Source: Septoria linicola
Lineage: Eukaryota; Ascomycota; Dothideomycetes; Mycosphaerellales; Mycosphaerellaceae
Direction: 5' to 3'
DNA: 64,000 nucleotides
Assembly: GCA_024114885.1 (NCBI GenBank)
Contig: CP099432.1
Span: forward strand, 248,001 to 312,000
The notes under the pieces: model-generated
Seen by the model: only the letters and a program-made list of their open reading frames with translations
What the model was told of the DNA's origin: nothing
The model's database searches: none
Translations under genes and position numbers: made by a program
Part shown: one piece after another, positions 34,746 through 45,232 of the stretch
Numbering within the stretch: position 1 is the stretch's first letter
Layout of the letters: every line of letters begins with the position of its first letter

Positions 34746-35400
34746 ACTGACCACGTTGTGCTACCCAGACCAGGCCAAGAATGCGTAAGGGAGATGAACA
34801 GCGGACTACGAATATCAAGTTTTTACCCATGAACATGATAATGTCTCTCGAGAAGAGCGTATGCTGCCATGGAAGCACCGCGGCTACGAGATCCTCCTCG
34901 GTGGTCTCGTTTTCGTGGGGACCATTACAAGTCTCCGTATAGCACGCTGTACGAAGTCTTACTACAACACGCGTTGTTGGCTCGGATGGCAAGCATAAGC
35001 GGAGAAGACAGTATACCAGCTTCGTGCCATGGTTCTCGAGAGATACTCTAATCAGATGAATGGACCTACTGCCAGACCAGAGAAGGGAGCAAGGCGGAGT
35101 AGTTTAGTCCAGTAGGCCTTACTTGCGCAAGAATGATCATTCATGTGTATTGCATTGCAAAAGCTCAGTCAGGTCCAAACACTGTACAGAAAGACACAAG
35201 ACCCCTTCGTTTGTCCATGTTATTAACTGTCAAGTCGGGTCGCAGATCCAGTGATCAAGTGGAGCAGGAATATATTTTCAGAGCTCAAAATGCCAACTCC
35301 GTTACCTCGCATCAATCAATTTGACTGACCATTCATGCACTTGCTCGACTGGTGGAGGAAGTAGTCAGACCAAGCAATTGTGGTCCTGTCGGGAAGTGAA

Positions 35401-36096
35401 TCAGTCACACTGATTGGAAAAGAAAATGCCACTGTACAAGAACGTTGTATGTATGCAGTACAGTATGCGCAGACAGATAGATAGATAGGCAGCATTGCAA
35501 CGAGAGCACATAGATTGCGATGCTCGAACAACTAGGATAATGACTACGTCTTGTGCACAGTCCCGTTGCAGCTCATCTGAGCACAGCACTGAATGTCCTC
35601 TCATCCATCTCTTCAACCATCTCGTTCCTCCCTGTCTCTCTGTCCATCTCTCTGCCCATCTCATTTGCCCATCTGATCTCGTCTGCGCTGCACCGCCTCC
35701 TCTCAATTCGTTGTCATCACGACGTCCGCCATCCTCCTCTTCACCACTACTCCCGCGCTCGCCTATCACAAGCAAATCTCTTCTCCACTCCACCATCTCT
35801 CCACGCCACGCCGTCAACGGGACATGGAAAGTGCGCAGCTGCATCGCCATGTCTCGTAAATATGTCTTTGCATCCTGCTGGTCCTGCTCGAAAGCCTGTC
35901 GAGCTGCAGCGAGGCGCTGCTGCTGCGATTCCTCCTCCTCCTCCTCTCCCTGTATTATCATCGACTTCTCGTCTTCCAGTGTAGATACGTCACATTCGAG
36001 GGCGTGTTTGGTGGTAGAGAGAAGCGCAATGTCTTGTTCGAGTTGGCGTTTCCGCTCGCTGAGTCGGCCGAGGAGGAGGTGGTCGTGTTTTCTCAT
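35401..36096 (-). CDS. Coiled-coil hypothetical protein, 231 aa
   Basis: ATG at 36096 to TGA at 35401. Residues 10-90 are a strong coiled-coil candidate: ERKRQLEQDIALLSTTKHAL, then EEEEEESQQQRLAAARQAFE and DQQDAKTYLRDMAMQLRTF. A Gly/Asp/Arg-rich linker follows. The last ~70 residues (Cys/Ile/Leu-rich) are less coding-like and may be an unspliced intron or 3' region. The protein contains 18 Gln codons, all CAA/CAG. No catalytic motif is seen; a scaffold or DNA-associated role would be pure inference. Confidence 0.55.
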   Translation of the reverse strand: MRKHDHLLLGRLSERKRQLEQDIALLSTTKHALECDVSTLEDEKSMIIQGEEEEEESQQQRLAAARQAFEQDQQDAKTYLRDMAMQLRTFHVPLTAWRGEMVEWRRDLLVIGERGSSGEEEDGGRRDDNELRGGGAAQTRSDGQMRWAERWTERQGGTRWLKRWMRGHSVLCSDELQRDCAQDVVIILVVRASQSMCSRCNAAYLSICLRILYCIHTTFLYSGIFFSNQCD

Positions 36097-36585
36097 TTTG
36101 CCATCTGATGTTGATGCTGTTTCTCGATTGATGGTGGACGATTTAGGGCTCTGACGGCTGTTGCGGAACTGAATCTAACGTCGGTTGCTGTATATCTGCT
36201 CGTCTAATGGTGGTGATGGCGATGCCGGAAGAGCCATGCCAGAGTGAGAATCATGCGCTGGAGTTTACGAGGAAGCGCCACGCAGACTACGTGCTGGAAT
36301 GTACGAGGAAGAGCCACGCGCATCATGTGCAGAGGTGGAAAAAGCAGGCTAGCAGACCAGATGCCGGAGTGTACCCGAACAAACTGTGTGCTGGAGTCTG
36401 TAATGAATGATAATGATTTGCCAACGGTGTGAGTTCATGATACAAGATGGTGATAGTGATCGTGGTGATGATACTGATGATCATGAGAGGGATTGCTCTG
36501 ATTTCTCCTCGTCCTCGGCCTGAATGATGGGCCAGATCGATCAAAAACCCTCAGATGTTTAGCTGTATTGGCTTCCGTGCCTCCA

Positions 36586-37430
36586 TCATGGAGGACTAAG
36601 ACCAGAGTCTCGGAATTTGGAGTGGTTGTCTTCGTCGTCGTGTCCTGGTACATGATTTGGCGTAGGACCATAGCCGTGCTGACCCACCATTTTGAGTCCG
36701 TCATCGGAAGGTGGCATCGCTTCTTGCTCTTCCTCTCTCATTCTCTCTGCATCATCCTCTCGGTGAGATGGAACATAGTGCTCCTCTTGTCCACCCTCTC
36801 CCTTCCCTATCCCTTCTTCTGCTTCGTCTTCTTCTGCGCTTTCTTCTGCTGCTGCTGCTTCCCTTCTCCCTGCTGCTCTCTGTCTCTCTGTTGCCGCTTC
36901 CCCTCCTTCAGCCCTATCCTCTGCTTCCGTTTCATCTACAGCCTCTTGGCCCAGCTCGAAGCAAGCATCTTGCTGCTCCTCTTCTTCTTCTTCTTCTTCT
37001 TCTACCGCCTCGCTCTCTGCCTGCCCGAGAAAGCTAGCAACCATGCTGCGTGTAATGCGGCGGCCATCAGATGTGTCCCAAAGGGTGGCTCGCGCAGCAG
37101 AAATGGGATGGGAATCCTTCGCTACGTCACCACCTTCTCCTTTCCCGACCTTATCTGGCCCAGCCAGCCGCCTGTTGAACACCGCTGGTCTTCATTCCCT
37201 CTCCTTCTCCCTCGTGTTTTCCTCGCCCCCCCCCCCCCCCCCCGCTCGGCATCTTCAACCCATCAAAAGCCGTGCTCCACATGCCCTCCCGATCCGCCAT
37301 CAGCGCAAAGTCCCCATATGACAAATGGCCTGTCGCGGGCGTCTGCAGCTTTTTCTTGTCTTTGATCTGAGTCAAGCCGTGCGCAGCGAGAAAGCGATGC
37401 AGAGCTTCATGTTCGATTGGAAGAGACCGT
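36586..37430 (-). CDS. Acidic hypothetical protein, probable two exons
   Basis: The proximal part reads SLPIEHEALHRFLAAHGLTQ and continues to GDFALMADREGMWSTAFDGL, then a poly-Gly run encoded by the 18-base homopolymer at 37226-37243. The distal part (37182-36586) reads SDGRRITRSMVASFLGQAES, then extremely Glu-rich sequence (nine consecutive Glu) and ends TGA. The two lie in different frames, so either a short intron near 37180 or a length error in the homopolymer separates them. Composition suggests a nuclear or chaperone-like acidic protein, but this is inference. Confidence 0.45.
37226..37243 (+). repeat. Homopolymer of 18 C
   Basis: Eighteen consecutive C residues inside a likely coding region. 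The length is prone to slippage and to sequencing error. Confidence 0.95.
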
Positions 37431-37602
37431 TTTCATAGCAGAACTTCCAAGTCGCGGGCCAGCAATGGGCTTGATTGGAAGCTGATGACTTCGTCGTCGG
37501 TGTTGCTGTCGTTCTTGTCGATGTTCGGGAAATGGAGGATGCATCATTAAGAAGTCGACTTGGACCGTCGTGGGCCGGGATAGGTAGCTAGATCGGAGGA
37601 CT

Positions 37603-37824
37603 ATGCCGCTTGGTCATTACCAGATCTTCCGGCGCATAGAAGAAAGTGAGCGAGAGGCAGCAAATTCTCCGGCTGAGCTCTGTAGAGGACATGTTTGCTT
37701 CTTGTCGATTGGACTTGATGGACGAATTTGCATGTTTGGCCTCTCACACCAGCAGTTTCCCATCGTCCCTGTCTATCTTCCAACGTGCTTGTTGCGCAGC
37801 TCTATGAGACTGGCTGAGATGTAA
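37603..37824 (+). CDS. Small hypothetical ORF, 73 aa
   Basis: ATG to TAA, reading MPLGHYQIFRRIEESEREAA, then Cys- and hydrophobic-rich. The opposite strand is also open here. There is no support beyond composition. Confidence 0.2.
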   Translation: MPLGHYQIFRRIEESEREAANSPAELCRGHVCFLSIGLDGRICMFGLSHQQFPIVPVYLPTCLLRSSMRLAEM

Positions 37825-37915
37825 CTAGCAAACAACGAACAGTGGTTGCAATGGGCAGCGGATCTGCTTTCAGCATGCAGCAGAGCAGCGCCCTGTCCCG
37901 GATCAGTGCCCAACA

Positions 37916-38191
37916 GTGGGGCGGGTGAGCTCAGGAGCGTGCGTAGAACACCTTTTCAAGATTGTCAGCTACGAGGCTGTGGCAAGCCGAGTTCTGCGTT
38001 TTCCCGATAAGGTAACCCGACTACCTGTACGGCTCAGCTCGTCTGGACGTGTTTTGAGCGCGACCAAAAGCCGTGCCCTCCTTCGCGAGGCACATCATCT
38101 AGACCGCCAGCACCGAGTACGAACAGACCCGTCGTCGATGCTGACAGACCATGTCGACTCGCGCGTCACGTTGCTATTCGAGCGGCCATGA
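37916..38191 (+). CDS. Small hypothetical ORF, 91 aa
   Basis: The frame reads VEHLFKIVSYEAVASRVLRF and RALLREAHHLDRQHRVRTDP, ending TGA. The start is GTG-like context and uncertain, so it may be an exon. No family is recognised. Confidence 0.25.
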   Translation: MGRVSSGACVEHLFKIVSYEAVASRVLRFPDKVTRLPVRLSSSGRVLSATKSRALLREAHHLDRQHRVRTDPSSMLTDHVDSRVTLLFERP

Positions 38192-38250
38192 ATGCTGTCC
38201 ATCAATAAATTGATGAGAGTCTACGTCAATTGATCATCCCTCCCTCGAAT

Positions 38251-38372
38251 CTGGAGAGGACACTCATCTCTCCTATCACGTAGGCGAGATGAGATCAAAG
38301 CTCCTCAGGCCCTGGAGAGGACACTTATCTCTCCTATCACGTAGGCGAGATAAGATCAAAGCTCCTCAGGCC
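38251..38372 (+). repeat. Two tandem 61-bp repeats
   Basis: Copies start at 38251 and 38312 with CTGGAGAGGACACT and end in CTCCTCAGGCC. They differ by only a few transitions (for example CTCAT to CTTAT). Confidence 0.9.
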
Positions 38373-38488
38373 CTAGAGGGATAAATCCAGCTCTCCACCT
38401 GGCCTGGAGATGACGCAATTCTCCTTCTCCTTCAAAGCGAGCATGCGAAGAGATCACAAAGCTTCATTGTTATGACCAATCGTCAAGC

Positions 38489-38890
38489 GACCGAGAAGAG
38501 GACGCCGCGACACTTTCTGCTACGAAGTTATGGACGCGCTCGAAAGTATCAATGCGACCACGTAACGCGCAGCTGCACGACTGCTAAACTTCGTCAACTT
38601 TCCGGCAATGATGCTCATGTCGCTGAGCATAAGTGCGCTCCTGTACATTTTGGCCGCCGAGGACACGTGCATCCTCTCGCTCGACCACGACTAGCCGAGC
38701 AGGTTCCAACGACCGAGCAGAGGACAGCGAGACACTTCCTGCTACGAAGTCATGGGCACACTCGAAAGTACCAATGAGGTCACGTAGCGCGCAGCTGCAC
38801 GACTGCTAGACTTCGTCAAGTTTCCAGCATTGGTGCTTGTTTCGCTAAGCATAAGTGCGCGGCTTTCCAATTTCGTCGCCGAATACACGA
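38489..38890 (+). repeat. Diverged direct duplication, period ~222 bp
   Basis: 38489-38690 and 38711-38890 align over about 190 bp. Shared blocks include CTGCTACGAAGT, GCGCAGCTGCACGACTGCTA and CTTCGTCAA. Divergence is roughly 15 %, mostly transitions. The second copy ends about 10 bp before the Fot1-type element. Confidence 0.8.
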
Positions 38891-38901
38891 GTCCAGAACT
38901 A

Positions 38902-38946
38902 ACGTGTTTGATAAGCGAGTGTGCCAGATAAGCTAGTGTGCCACTT
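38902..38946 (+). repeat. Left terminal inverted repeat of the Fot1/pogo element
   Basis: It starts ACGTGTTTGATAAGCGAGTG and pairs with 40687-40731 apart from one C/T difference. Confidence 0.93.
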
Positions 38947-38999
38947 CTATCTCGTATATACTACTACTACTAAACGCGTCCATTCTTCCACTATTTTAC

Positions 39000-40480
39000 G
39001 CGATAGCACCTCTAAATAAAGAGTATATTTAAAGTACTATTCGTAATTATCTATTAGGTCGCTTTACAAGCGTACGAAGCGCTATAACTGCCTATAGAGT
39101 CAGTTATATAATAGTTAATCGAAGGCTTAAAGGAACGCCTCTATAAGCTATAATACTATCTATAAATAGAGCCTTAACTCTAATCGAGAAAGAGGTAGTT
39201 TATTAGAGGATATTCGACCTAGATTTACGTAGTTATTCGCTAATATAGGCTATTATCCGTACCTAGGCTTCTTTAATCCTTAGAGTACGCTATAGAAAAG
39301 AGGTTAGATAGCGATAGGCCTATAACTTTATTAAACGCTATCTAGGACTAGAAACACGGCTATTACGAAGGCTATCGTATTAAAGAGTAAAGAATAAGGA
39401 CTCTAAGGTTATTAAAGAGTAGTTTAGACTAGTCTAGAACATAATAACCTACTATAGTATTATAGAGAGTAATATTTATAACTTTAATAAAAGCGGCTTT
39501 AGGCTTAGATACTACTAGAATATAATAGTAGTTACTACGACAGAGCGTAGATAACGACCTAAGGCCTTAGTCTCTAATTCTATATAATAGTAGACTATTA
39601 TTATATATACTAACGTAGAAGAGTAGTTAGTCTCTCTATACGTTATCTTCTCTAGTAAGGAAATAAATAGAGCCTAGTTCTACTACCTTCTACTAACCTA
39701 GAAACTTAGAGTTAGTCTAAAGAGCTAGACTTCCTTTAATTATAGAGTCGCTTAGATTAAACACTTTAATAACTATACTAAATATAGAACTATTAGTTAG
39801 AAACGACTACTTATTCTAGACGGTTATAATAGCTATATAACGCTAGAGTTTAAGTTATTCTATAAGGAAGAAGGTATTATTATACTCTATATACTACTAT
39901 ATTCCTCTTACCTATTATAGCCTCTTAATATTAGCTGCTTTAGACTATTAAAGAAGGCCTATTCGAAGCGTATCTAAAGGCTTAGTATAGTTAGTTACTA
40001 CTACCTAATTAAAGAAGACTTCCTACTAATACTCTAGCCTACCTATAAGGCTTTATTTATACCTTTAACTATTAGGGCATTATTTAGAGCCTCCGGCTTA
40101 GTACTATTAAACCTATAGGTAGTATTATCTAAGCTAACACTACGTTAAAGAATACTAACACCTCTACTATTTACTTTATTATAGAGCTTAGTAGTTATAC
40201 CTTATAACTCTCGGTAGGTTAATACCTTTATAAGTAAGATTAAGGACAAGGTAATTAGATACTAAGGAAGCTTACTAGGTCTAATCCTTAATAGAGTTAA
40301 TAGGCTATTAAGAGGGTTCAAAAGGTCGTAGGTAGCTATATTATTACTCTAGGCTAAACACGATAATATAAAGACAATTATTATAGAACTATAGTTATAT
40401 AGAGTACTAAGGAAGAAGATCAAGCTTACCCTTAGTATTAATACTAATAAATTAGCTATAAGAGACATAGCTTAATTATA
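39000..40480 (+). pseudogene. Fot1/pogo DDE transposase remnant
   Basis: The plus-strand frame at about 39815-39960 reads LDGYNSYITLEFKLFYKEEG and YILLYSSYLL-stop-PLNIS, then FRLLKKAYSK. This is a degraded copy of the DDE_1 core (LDGHGSHxTxEF ... MPPHSSHLLQPLDVGCFxPLKxAY). The catalytic Asp codon (GAC, 39819-39821) survives, but Pro-to-Leu, His-to-Tyr and Gln-to-stop changes show RIP damage. It is non-functional. Confidence 0.9.
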
Positions 40481-40686
40481 AGCTTAATATGTAATATAGT
40501 TAGTTAGAGAGATTAAGAAGCAGCTAAGGGCTAAACTAACCTATAGTAGGTATAGCATTCTAGGTTATAACTCAAGGGCTTGTCTATTAAATAAAGTAAC
40601 TTCTAAGGATTCAATTAATCTAACTTTAGTATAGTTCTGATACCTATAGCCTGAGAAATCAATGATTGAAGTCATTCACTTCATAA

Positions 40687-40731
40687 AAGTGGCACACTAG
40701 CTTATCTAGCACACTCGCTTATCAAACACGT
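40687..40731 (-). repeat. Right terminal inverted repeat of the Fot1/pogo element
   Basis: Reverse complement of 38902-38946 with one mismatch. Confidence 0.93.
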
Positions 40732-40734
40732 TAG

Positions 40735-41940
40735 CGTTTGTCAGCCAGAACTTGGATGGGCATGGCCGCCGGAACTTGGTCGTGAATCAGCAGATTTGGA
40801 CTTGGCATGGAACCTCACCGAGCTGGCTGGCGCGTAGTATCTTCGCTATGATGGTGAATCGGTATCGTGTCCCATTGAGCACAGCCAGGAGTTCATGCTC
40901 GCCTTCTCCCTCTAATACTTTGTGTCTCCGCTTCTTCACTTCGGGTCGCTGGCATTTCTGGCTGATACATTGGCTCGTTGCGAGAAATGCAAGTACGTCA
41001 GTAGCACGCAGCTCACATCTACTTCACTATGTGAAGCTGCAGTCGCTACAGCTTTGCTGCCAAAACGAAAGGCTCAATCTGAACGAATTCCCTCTTGCCG
41101 ACTTCGTTTTGGTCACCTCCGCAGCATAATTTCGCCAATAGTCAGCAGAACGCCAATGTACGGCAACTGGCGTCTGCTCAATGGCGATTCCTGTTGCAAA
41201 GCTGCCACGATTTCACCACGGCACTGTCACCATGTTCTCCAGCTCGCGGAAGTACGCGAGCCCAAAGAGCCAGCGTCCTGAGCTCACAAGACAGGGCTGC
41301 ATGGTCTCATCTAACCTCAGGTTGCATGTTGGCTCGTGCTTCTCCATGTTGCACATCTGGGCGGGGCATCTTTTCGTCTACCCTACGCCATTTCTTTACG
41401 TCACCGACTGGCACTCTTGGAACGTAATGTTCTGGTCAGCGCAATCCTCTTTGCGTTTCAGCTGCGAAAATCTGGCGCCGAGCATCGACTTCACAGGCCA
41501 TTGTATCCTGGGCAAACACAGGCTCTTAATCGGTGTGTGCAAGACGAAGCTGCCTGTCTGGAACTAGCAATGTTGAGTGCGGATCCCATTCCACGCCCAT
41601 CACTTGTTGGCATTCTGTATCGCCTCAGACTCTGTACAATGGTACGCAGGTGCTTGGAAGTGAAGATGGAATGCAGGAAAGAGCAAGAGTATGGAAGTGA
41701 GATGGTAGTAACATACAACCGAGGGAATGGTACGGAGACACAAAGCTGAGAAAATCATGTCCGCTGGTTTCAAGCCTTTGCTGCATCGATCTCAATTGCT
41801 GGACAAAGTCGGAGCGCGAGACCATAGTCCTCGGTATACGATTCTGCGCAGCATGCCTACATCGACGTCAGCGAAAACTCTGTGAGGGGTAGATTCCATG
41901 GCGGAAATGAGTCTTTTCGTCCGACAAAGCCGTTCGACCA
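40735..41940. other. Stretch without a supported gene
   Basis: Several overlapping plus-strand frames of 110-137 codons are open, but none has a consistent coding character. An 18-base word at 41801-41818 (GGACAAAGTCGGAGCGCG) recurs with one change at 16722-16739. Confidence 0.3.
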
Positions 41941-41964
41941 AGAGTGCCACGGACCACGAGCAAG

Positions 41965-42372
41965 ATGAAGCGGCTTCAGGCTGAGGATGTGTTCAAAGTC
42001 ATCAGCTCGTTACCGACTCGCGCGTGTGATGGAGATGAGTCTGAGCGTTCGGTACTGCACGGATGCGCCACTTTTAATGCTTCAAAGCCGCATAGGTTCG
42101 TCGCATTTGAAGGCAGGGTGCAATGTACCCAGATCAGTGCCCAATGCGAACTGAAGCCAAATGCTGCCAGTCCGCTCGTGGCTCGGAATGAGTCAAGGCC
42201 TTTTCTGCGCTGCGGGTTTGGCTACATTGCCCCGTCATGTCCATCTCCATCCATACTGTCGATCCATTTGCCCCATGCAACCGAATTGATTGGGCCACTA
42301 TCTTCACCGCTCTCAGCTGAGGATGAATCAAGGCCCATTCTTCACTGCGCCTTTTCCATGTCGAGCGGGTGA
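41965..42372 (+). CDS. Hypothetical protein, 135 aa, with an internal duplication
   Basis: ATG at 41965 (MKRLQAEDVFKVISSLPTRA) to TGA. Two segments resemble each other: LVARNESRPFLRCGFG and LSAEDESRPILHCAFS, about 50 residues apart, suggesting an internal repeat. No family is recognised. An in-frame ATG at 41944 is possible. Confidence 0.35.
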   Translation: MKRLQAEDVFKVISSLPTRACDGDESERSVLHGCATFNASKPHRFVAFEGRVQCTQISAQCELKPNAASPLVARNESRPFLRCGFGYIAPSCPSPSILSIHLPHATELIGPLSSPLSAEDESRPILHCAFSMSSG

Positions 42373-42470
42373 CGATGAATTACGCTTGCAGCTTTACCGA
42401 CATTGCTGGCAGGCGCCCGTCGCGGAAATGCGCTTCGTGGTCGCGCTCGGCAGGGCCTTAGACCTCAGGA

Positions 42471-42630
42471 GAGGTCCAATGCTTCGTTATCTGGATCCGA
42501 TCAGACGGCCGACAAGTTCGAAGACAGGTCCAATGCTTCGTCATCTGGATCTGATAAGATGGTTGGCAAATGGTCATGACGAGCACAGGTCCAGTGCTTT
42601 GTCATCTGGATCTGATTAGACGTCCGATAA
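42471..42630 (+). repeat. Three tandem copies of a ~57-bp unit
   Basis: Each contains AGGTCCARTGCTTYGTYATC and TGGATCYGAT. Copies start at about 42473, 42532 and 42589. Differences are mainly transitions. Confidence 0.8.
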
Positions 42631-42689
42631 GGTGCCTCGGCGAGAAGGCTGCGCGAAACCGCTAGGCAGACCCGCCAAACGTCCAGTGA

Positions 42690-43060
42690 GATGTGACTAC
42701 CGCCTGAGCGCATCTGGCAAGGTGGCGAAGGACGTTTTTCTGACAAAATGGCCGGGGGTTATCTCAACGAGCAGGCTGCGCAAGTCCGCTGGCTGTCGAG
42801 GAGGTCATCAGATGTGGCTACCGCCTGGGCGCATCTGTTACCCAATACCGACACGGAGAGGCAGTGTAAACACTGATACAGGGAGCTTCTATGCCTCAGA
42901 TGGCTTCAAAGGTGTCTCGACACGCCGACGCTACAAGATGGAGAGCGAGGAGGCTGTAAATCAAGGGAAGAGGAGGATCGAAGGCTGGCGGGAAAGATGG
43001 AAGAATGATATTGACGAGACTCTAAGATGTGACTACCGTCTGGATACATCTGCTATTTCT
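42690..43060 (+). repeat. Three dispersed copies of a 31-bp near-palindromic motif
   Basis: AGATGTGACTACCGCCTG followed by a CATCTG end occurs near 42690, 42811 and 43026 with small changes. The AGATG and CATCT ends are mutually complementary. One plus-strand frame (42632-43174) reads them as RCDYRLSAS-like peptides, but that frame has no other support. Confidence 0.65.
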
Positions 43061-43336
43061 GCAGGCGTTCTTTCGCAGTGCTACTCGAGTATGTACAAGC
43101 CACGTTACAGGCAATTTCATCCAACGATATGCGTGTGCGCGAGTACAGTCGCATTCTTCCTCCAGCAGGCTTAACGGGAGTCTCGACCAATTGGATGCGC
43201 TATTCTGTGGCGCAAAATTGCCGATGGGAAGGATTCAACACGTCCTGCACCTACGCACGGCGACTGGAGGAGTCGTACACGGCCCTTCACGCTGTCCACT
43301 CTCGACAGCGGGACCGTTTTTTGCTAGTGTTCCCGC

Positions 43337-43710
43337 CTACTGCGCGACAATGAAGACACGAGCGACAGATGATGACGTGGGTTGGTAGACAAGCAAGAGC
43401 ACAGAGATGTGACCCTTGCAGTGGCAGGAGACCTGGTGTGCTTGATATTGATACAAGATGCAATGGAGCATACATTGCTGCGCGCAGGCCACAAGAGGCA
43501 TGTCTGTTGTCATTCTCAAGCTTCGACCCATTTTTCTCTCTCGGCGGAGACATCGATCTGTAGTCTGAACAGCATCCAACTTGCCCTCGAGCTCTTTTAG
43601 GCATGAATCTGAAACTGCATAGCCATGTTGTATCTCGAACGCCATTAAGCGGATGCGCACATCCCCGCTGAGCTTTTCCGTCTTGTTGGCCAACGTGATG
43701 ACACGGATTC
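43337..43710 (-). CDS. Hypothetical exon, about 118 aa
   Basis: The frame reads LANKTEKLSGDVRIRLMAFE and SDSCLKELEGKLDAVQTTDR, a plausible helical, charged segment, then a Cys/His-rich part (CMLHCILYQYQAHQVSCHCK). The first codon in frame is TTG after an upstream TGA, so this is probably an internal or terminal exon beginning at a splice acceptor near 43710. No family is recognised. Confidence 0.35.
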
Positions 43711-43759
43711 AAAAGCTTTGACGCGCGTATCATGTCCGTCTTTCGGTTTCCAAATCAGC

Positions 43760-44900
43760 ACATTAATGTCCCAGGAAGAAGCAAAAATGTGCATTTACGC
43801 AATGCTCCAAGTTGTGACGTCGCTCTGATCCTCTCGACCCAGCGGCGCGTCTATGCCCCCAGTATGCGGCAAGTTGGCTAAGTCGACCAAGATTTGGGAG
43901 GTAACGAACACGCCACTGACATGCGCAAGTACTGGTCGCGACCGTCGCCGCCAGCATCCGACAATGTGTCAGCGTTCAGGATGGCTGTAGAGGTTGCGCT
44001 GTTCCAGAAAATGCAGTCAGCCTAGCAACCATGTACCGAGTCTCCCATAGCACTGGTGCGTGGGATCTCGGAAGGTCTATTGCGGGACTATTCAGGTCTG
44101 TGACTGGGCGGCTTTTGGAGGTGGCATACAGCAAAACACGACCTCGTCCCTGGTCTACGCCTAGATATTTTGGTGCTCTGACTATCAAGATGTGATAGCT
44201 CATGTACAAATATACATAATGCGGGTCACCTGCTGTATCTGCCGATGCCGATGTAGTGACAACGTCTGGTTCAGACTGGTCTCATGCTCTCGCGGCAGTC
44301 GTTCTGAGCGTTGATACATCATTTCTTCTGGCTGTAGTCGTCCTTTGTGCGTGGAATCTGTCGAGCTCGCTTTGAATATAATACCCATTGATTAGTCTGA
44401 ACACCTCACTGACGATGCTCGCAAGATGGCTCCGCCTTCAAGTGACTACAGCGGGCCTATTTTGACGCTTTTCCTCCTGGACTCTCATCGTCGCTGCTGA
44501 TTACCTCGTCCAGCTCGATCAATCGACGGTCTCCTTCGTTCAATGGCTTTTGTGGGTAGGTCTGGTCATCGGTAGTGTCCACTGTGATGTTGGCTGGCTC
44601 AAGAGCAGACCAATGTTCCTCGTAGCCAATGCTGCAGGATCATCATCGCGAGCAACAGTACGCACTTGACTTCGTGCTCAGGTGCAGTGTATCCCTTGCG
44701 TACTTATCACCTTCTCATACTGCTTTTTCTCGAATACAGATCAACTCACGTACGAACATCGTGCACTGCTGCGAAAGCTCTTCTCCGAAGCGCGCCACGT
44801 CTACTTACCCTACCAAATACCGTATTTGGGCATACTGACACTGACGTCGTGATGATTCGCTGTGTCTTTTAGCCAACTGCCTCAACGAGTATGGCGGCCG
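43760..44900. other. Stretch without a supported gene
   Basis: Only short, mutually overlapping frames on both strands. Normal composition. Confidence 0.3.
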
Positions 44901-44905
44901 AAAGC

Positions 44906-45232
44906 TTACAGTCTTACGCGGTTGTGGCGCCCGTCGGGACGGACTCTAGGCGACGATCTCCGTTTGCACCAACTTGAGGACGACAGTCGAAGAAGGAGAG
45001 GAATAAGGGGGATGCGGGACTTGCGATGAAAGTGATATAGCTGCTCCTGTTCGCTTAATTGGGTGTCTGACCTTGCTGGCGAGTAGATCAGGTATTTGCG
45101 ACGAGCAGACAAATCCTCGTGAAAGTGCAGCTCTGCATCTGGAGAGCCGAGGGTAGAAAAGATCTCCGTGGCCGTGGCAAGATACGCGATTCCACCAGCA
45201 TACTTCCACACATGAGTTTCTTTGAGCTCCAT
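44906..45232 (-). CDS. Hypothetical protein, 108 aa
   Basis: ATG at 45232: MELKETHVWKYAGGIAYLAT, then ATEIFSTLGSPDAELHFHED and an Arg/Ser-rich C-terminus. The first ~75 residues look well coded; the basic tail may be an unspliced end. No family is recognised. An upstream frame (45299) may contribute a first exon. Confidence 0.4.
   Translation of the reverse strand: MELKETHVWKYAGGIAYLATATEIFSTLGSPDAELHFHEDLSARRKYLIYSPARSDTQLSEQEQLYHFHRKSRIPLIPLLLRLSSSSWCKRRSSPRVRPDGRHNRVRL

Larger units (their letters stand above)
38902..40731 (+). mobile_element. Complete Fot1/pogo-type (Tc1-mariner superfamily) element, 1830 bp, RIP-mutated body
   Basis: It has 45-bp terminal inverted repeats (38902-38946 and 40687-40731) with one mismatch and is flanked by TA on both sides (38900-38901, 40732-40733), as expected for this superfamily. 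The total length is typical of Fot1. The interior encodes a broken DDE transposase on the plus strand. The termini and ~95 bp of the right end keep CpA/TpG, while the body is TpA-rich. Confidence 0.93.

Noticed and set aside
35495..36154. 219-codon plus-strand frame rich in Ser and Cys
   Set aside because: It is opposite the well-supported coiled-coil gene at 35401-36096; its composition is the complement of Glu/Gln-rich codons.
36568..37365. 265-codon plus-strand frame rich in Phe, Leu and Cys
   Set aside because: It is the complement of the Glu-rich minus-strand gene; CTT/TTC runs mimic a membrane protein.
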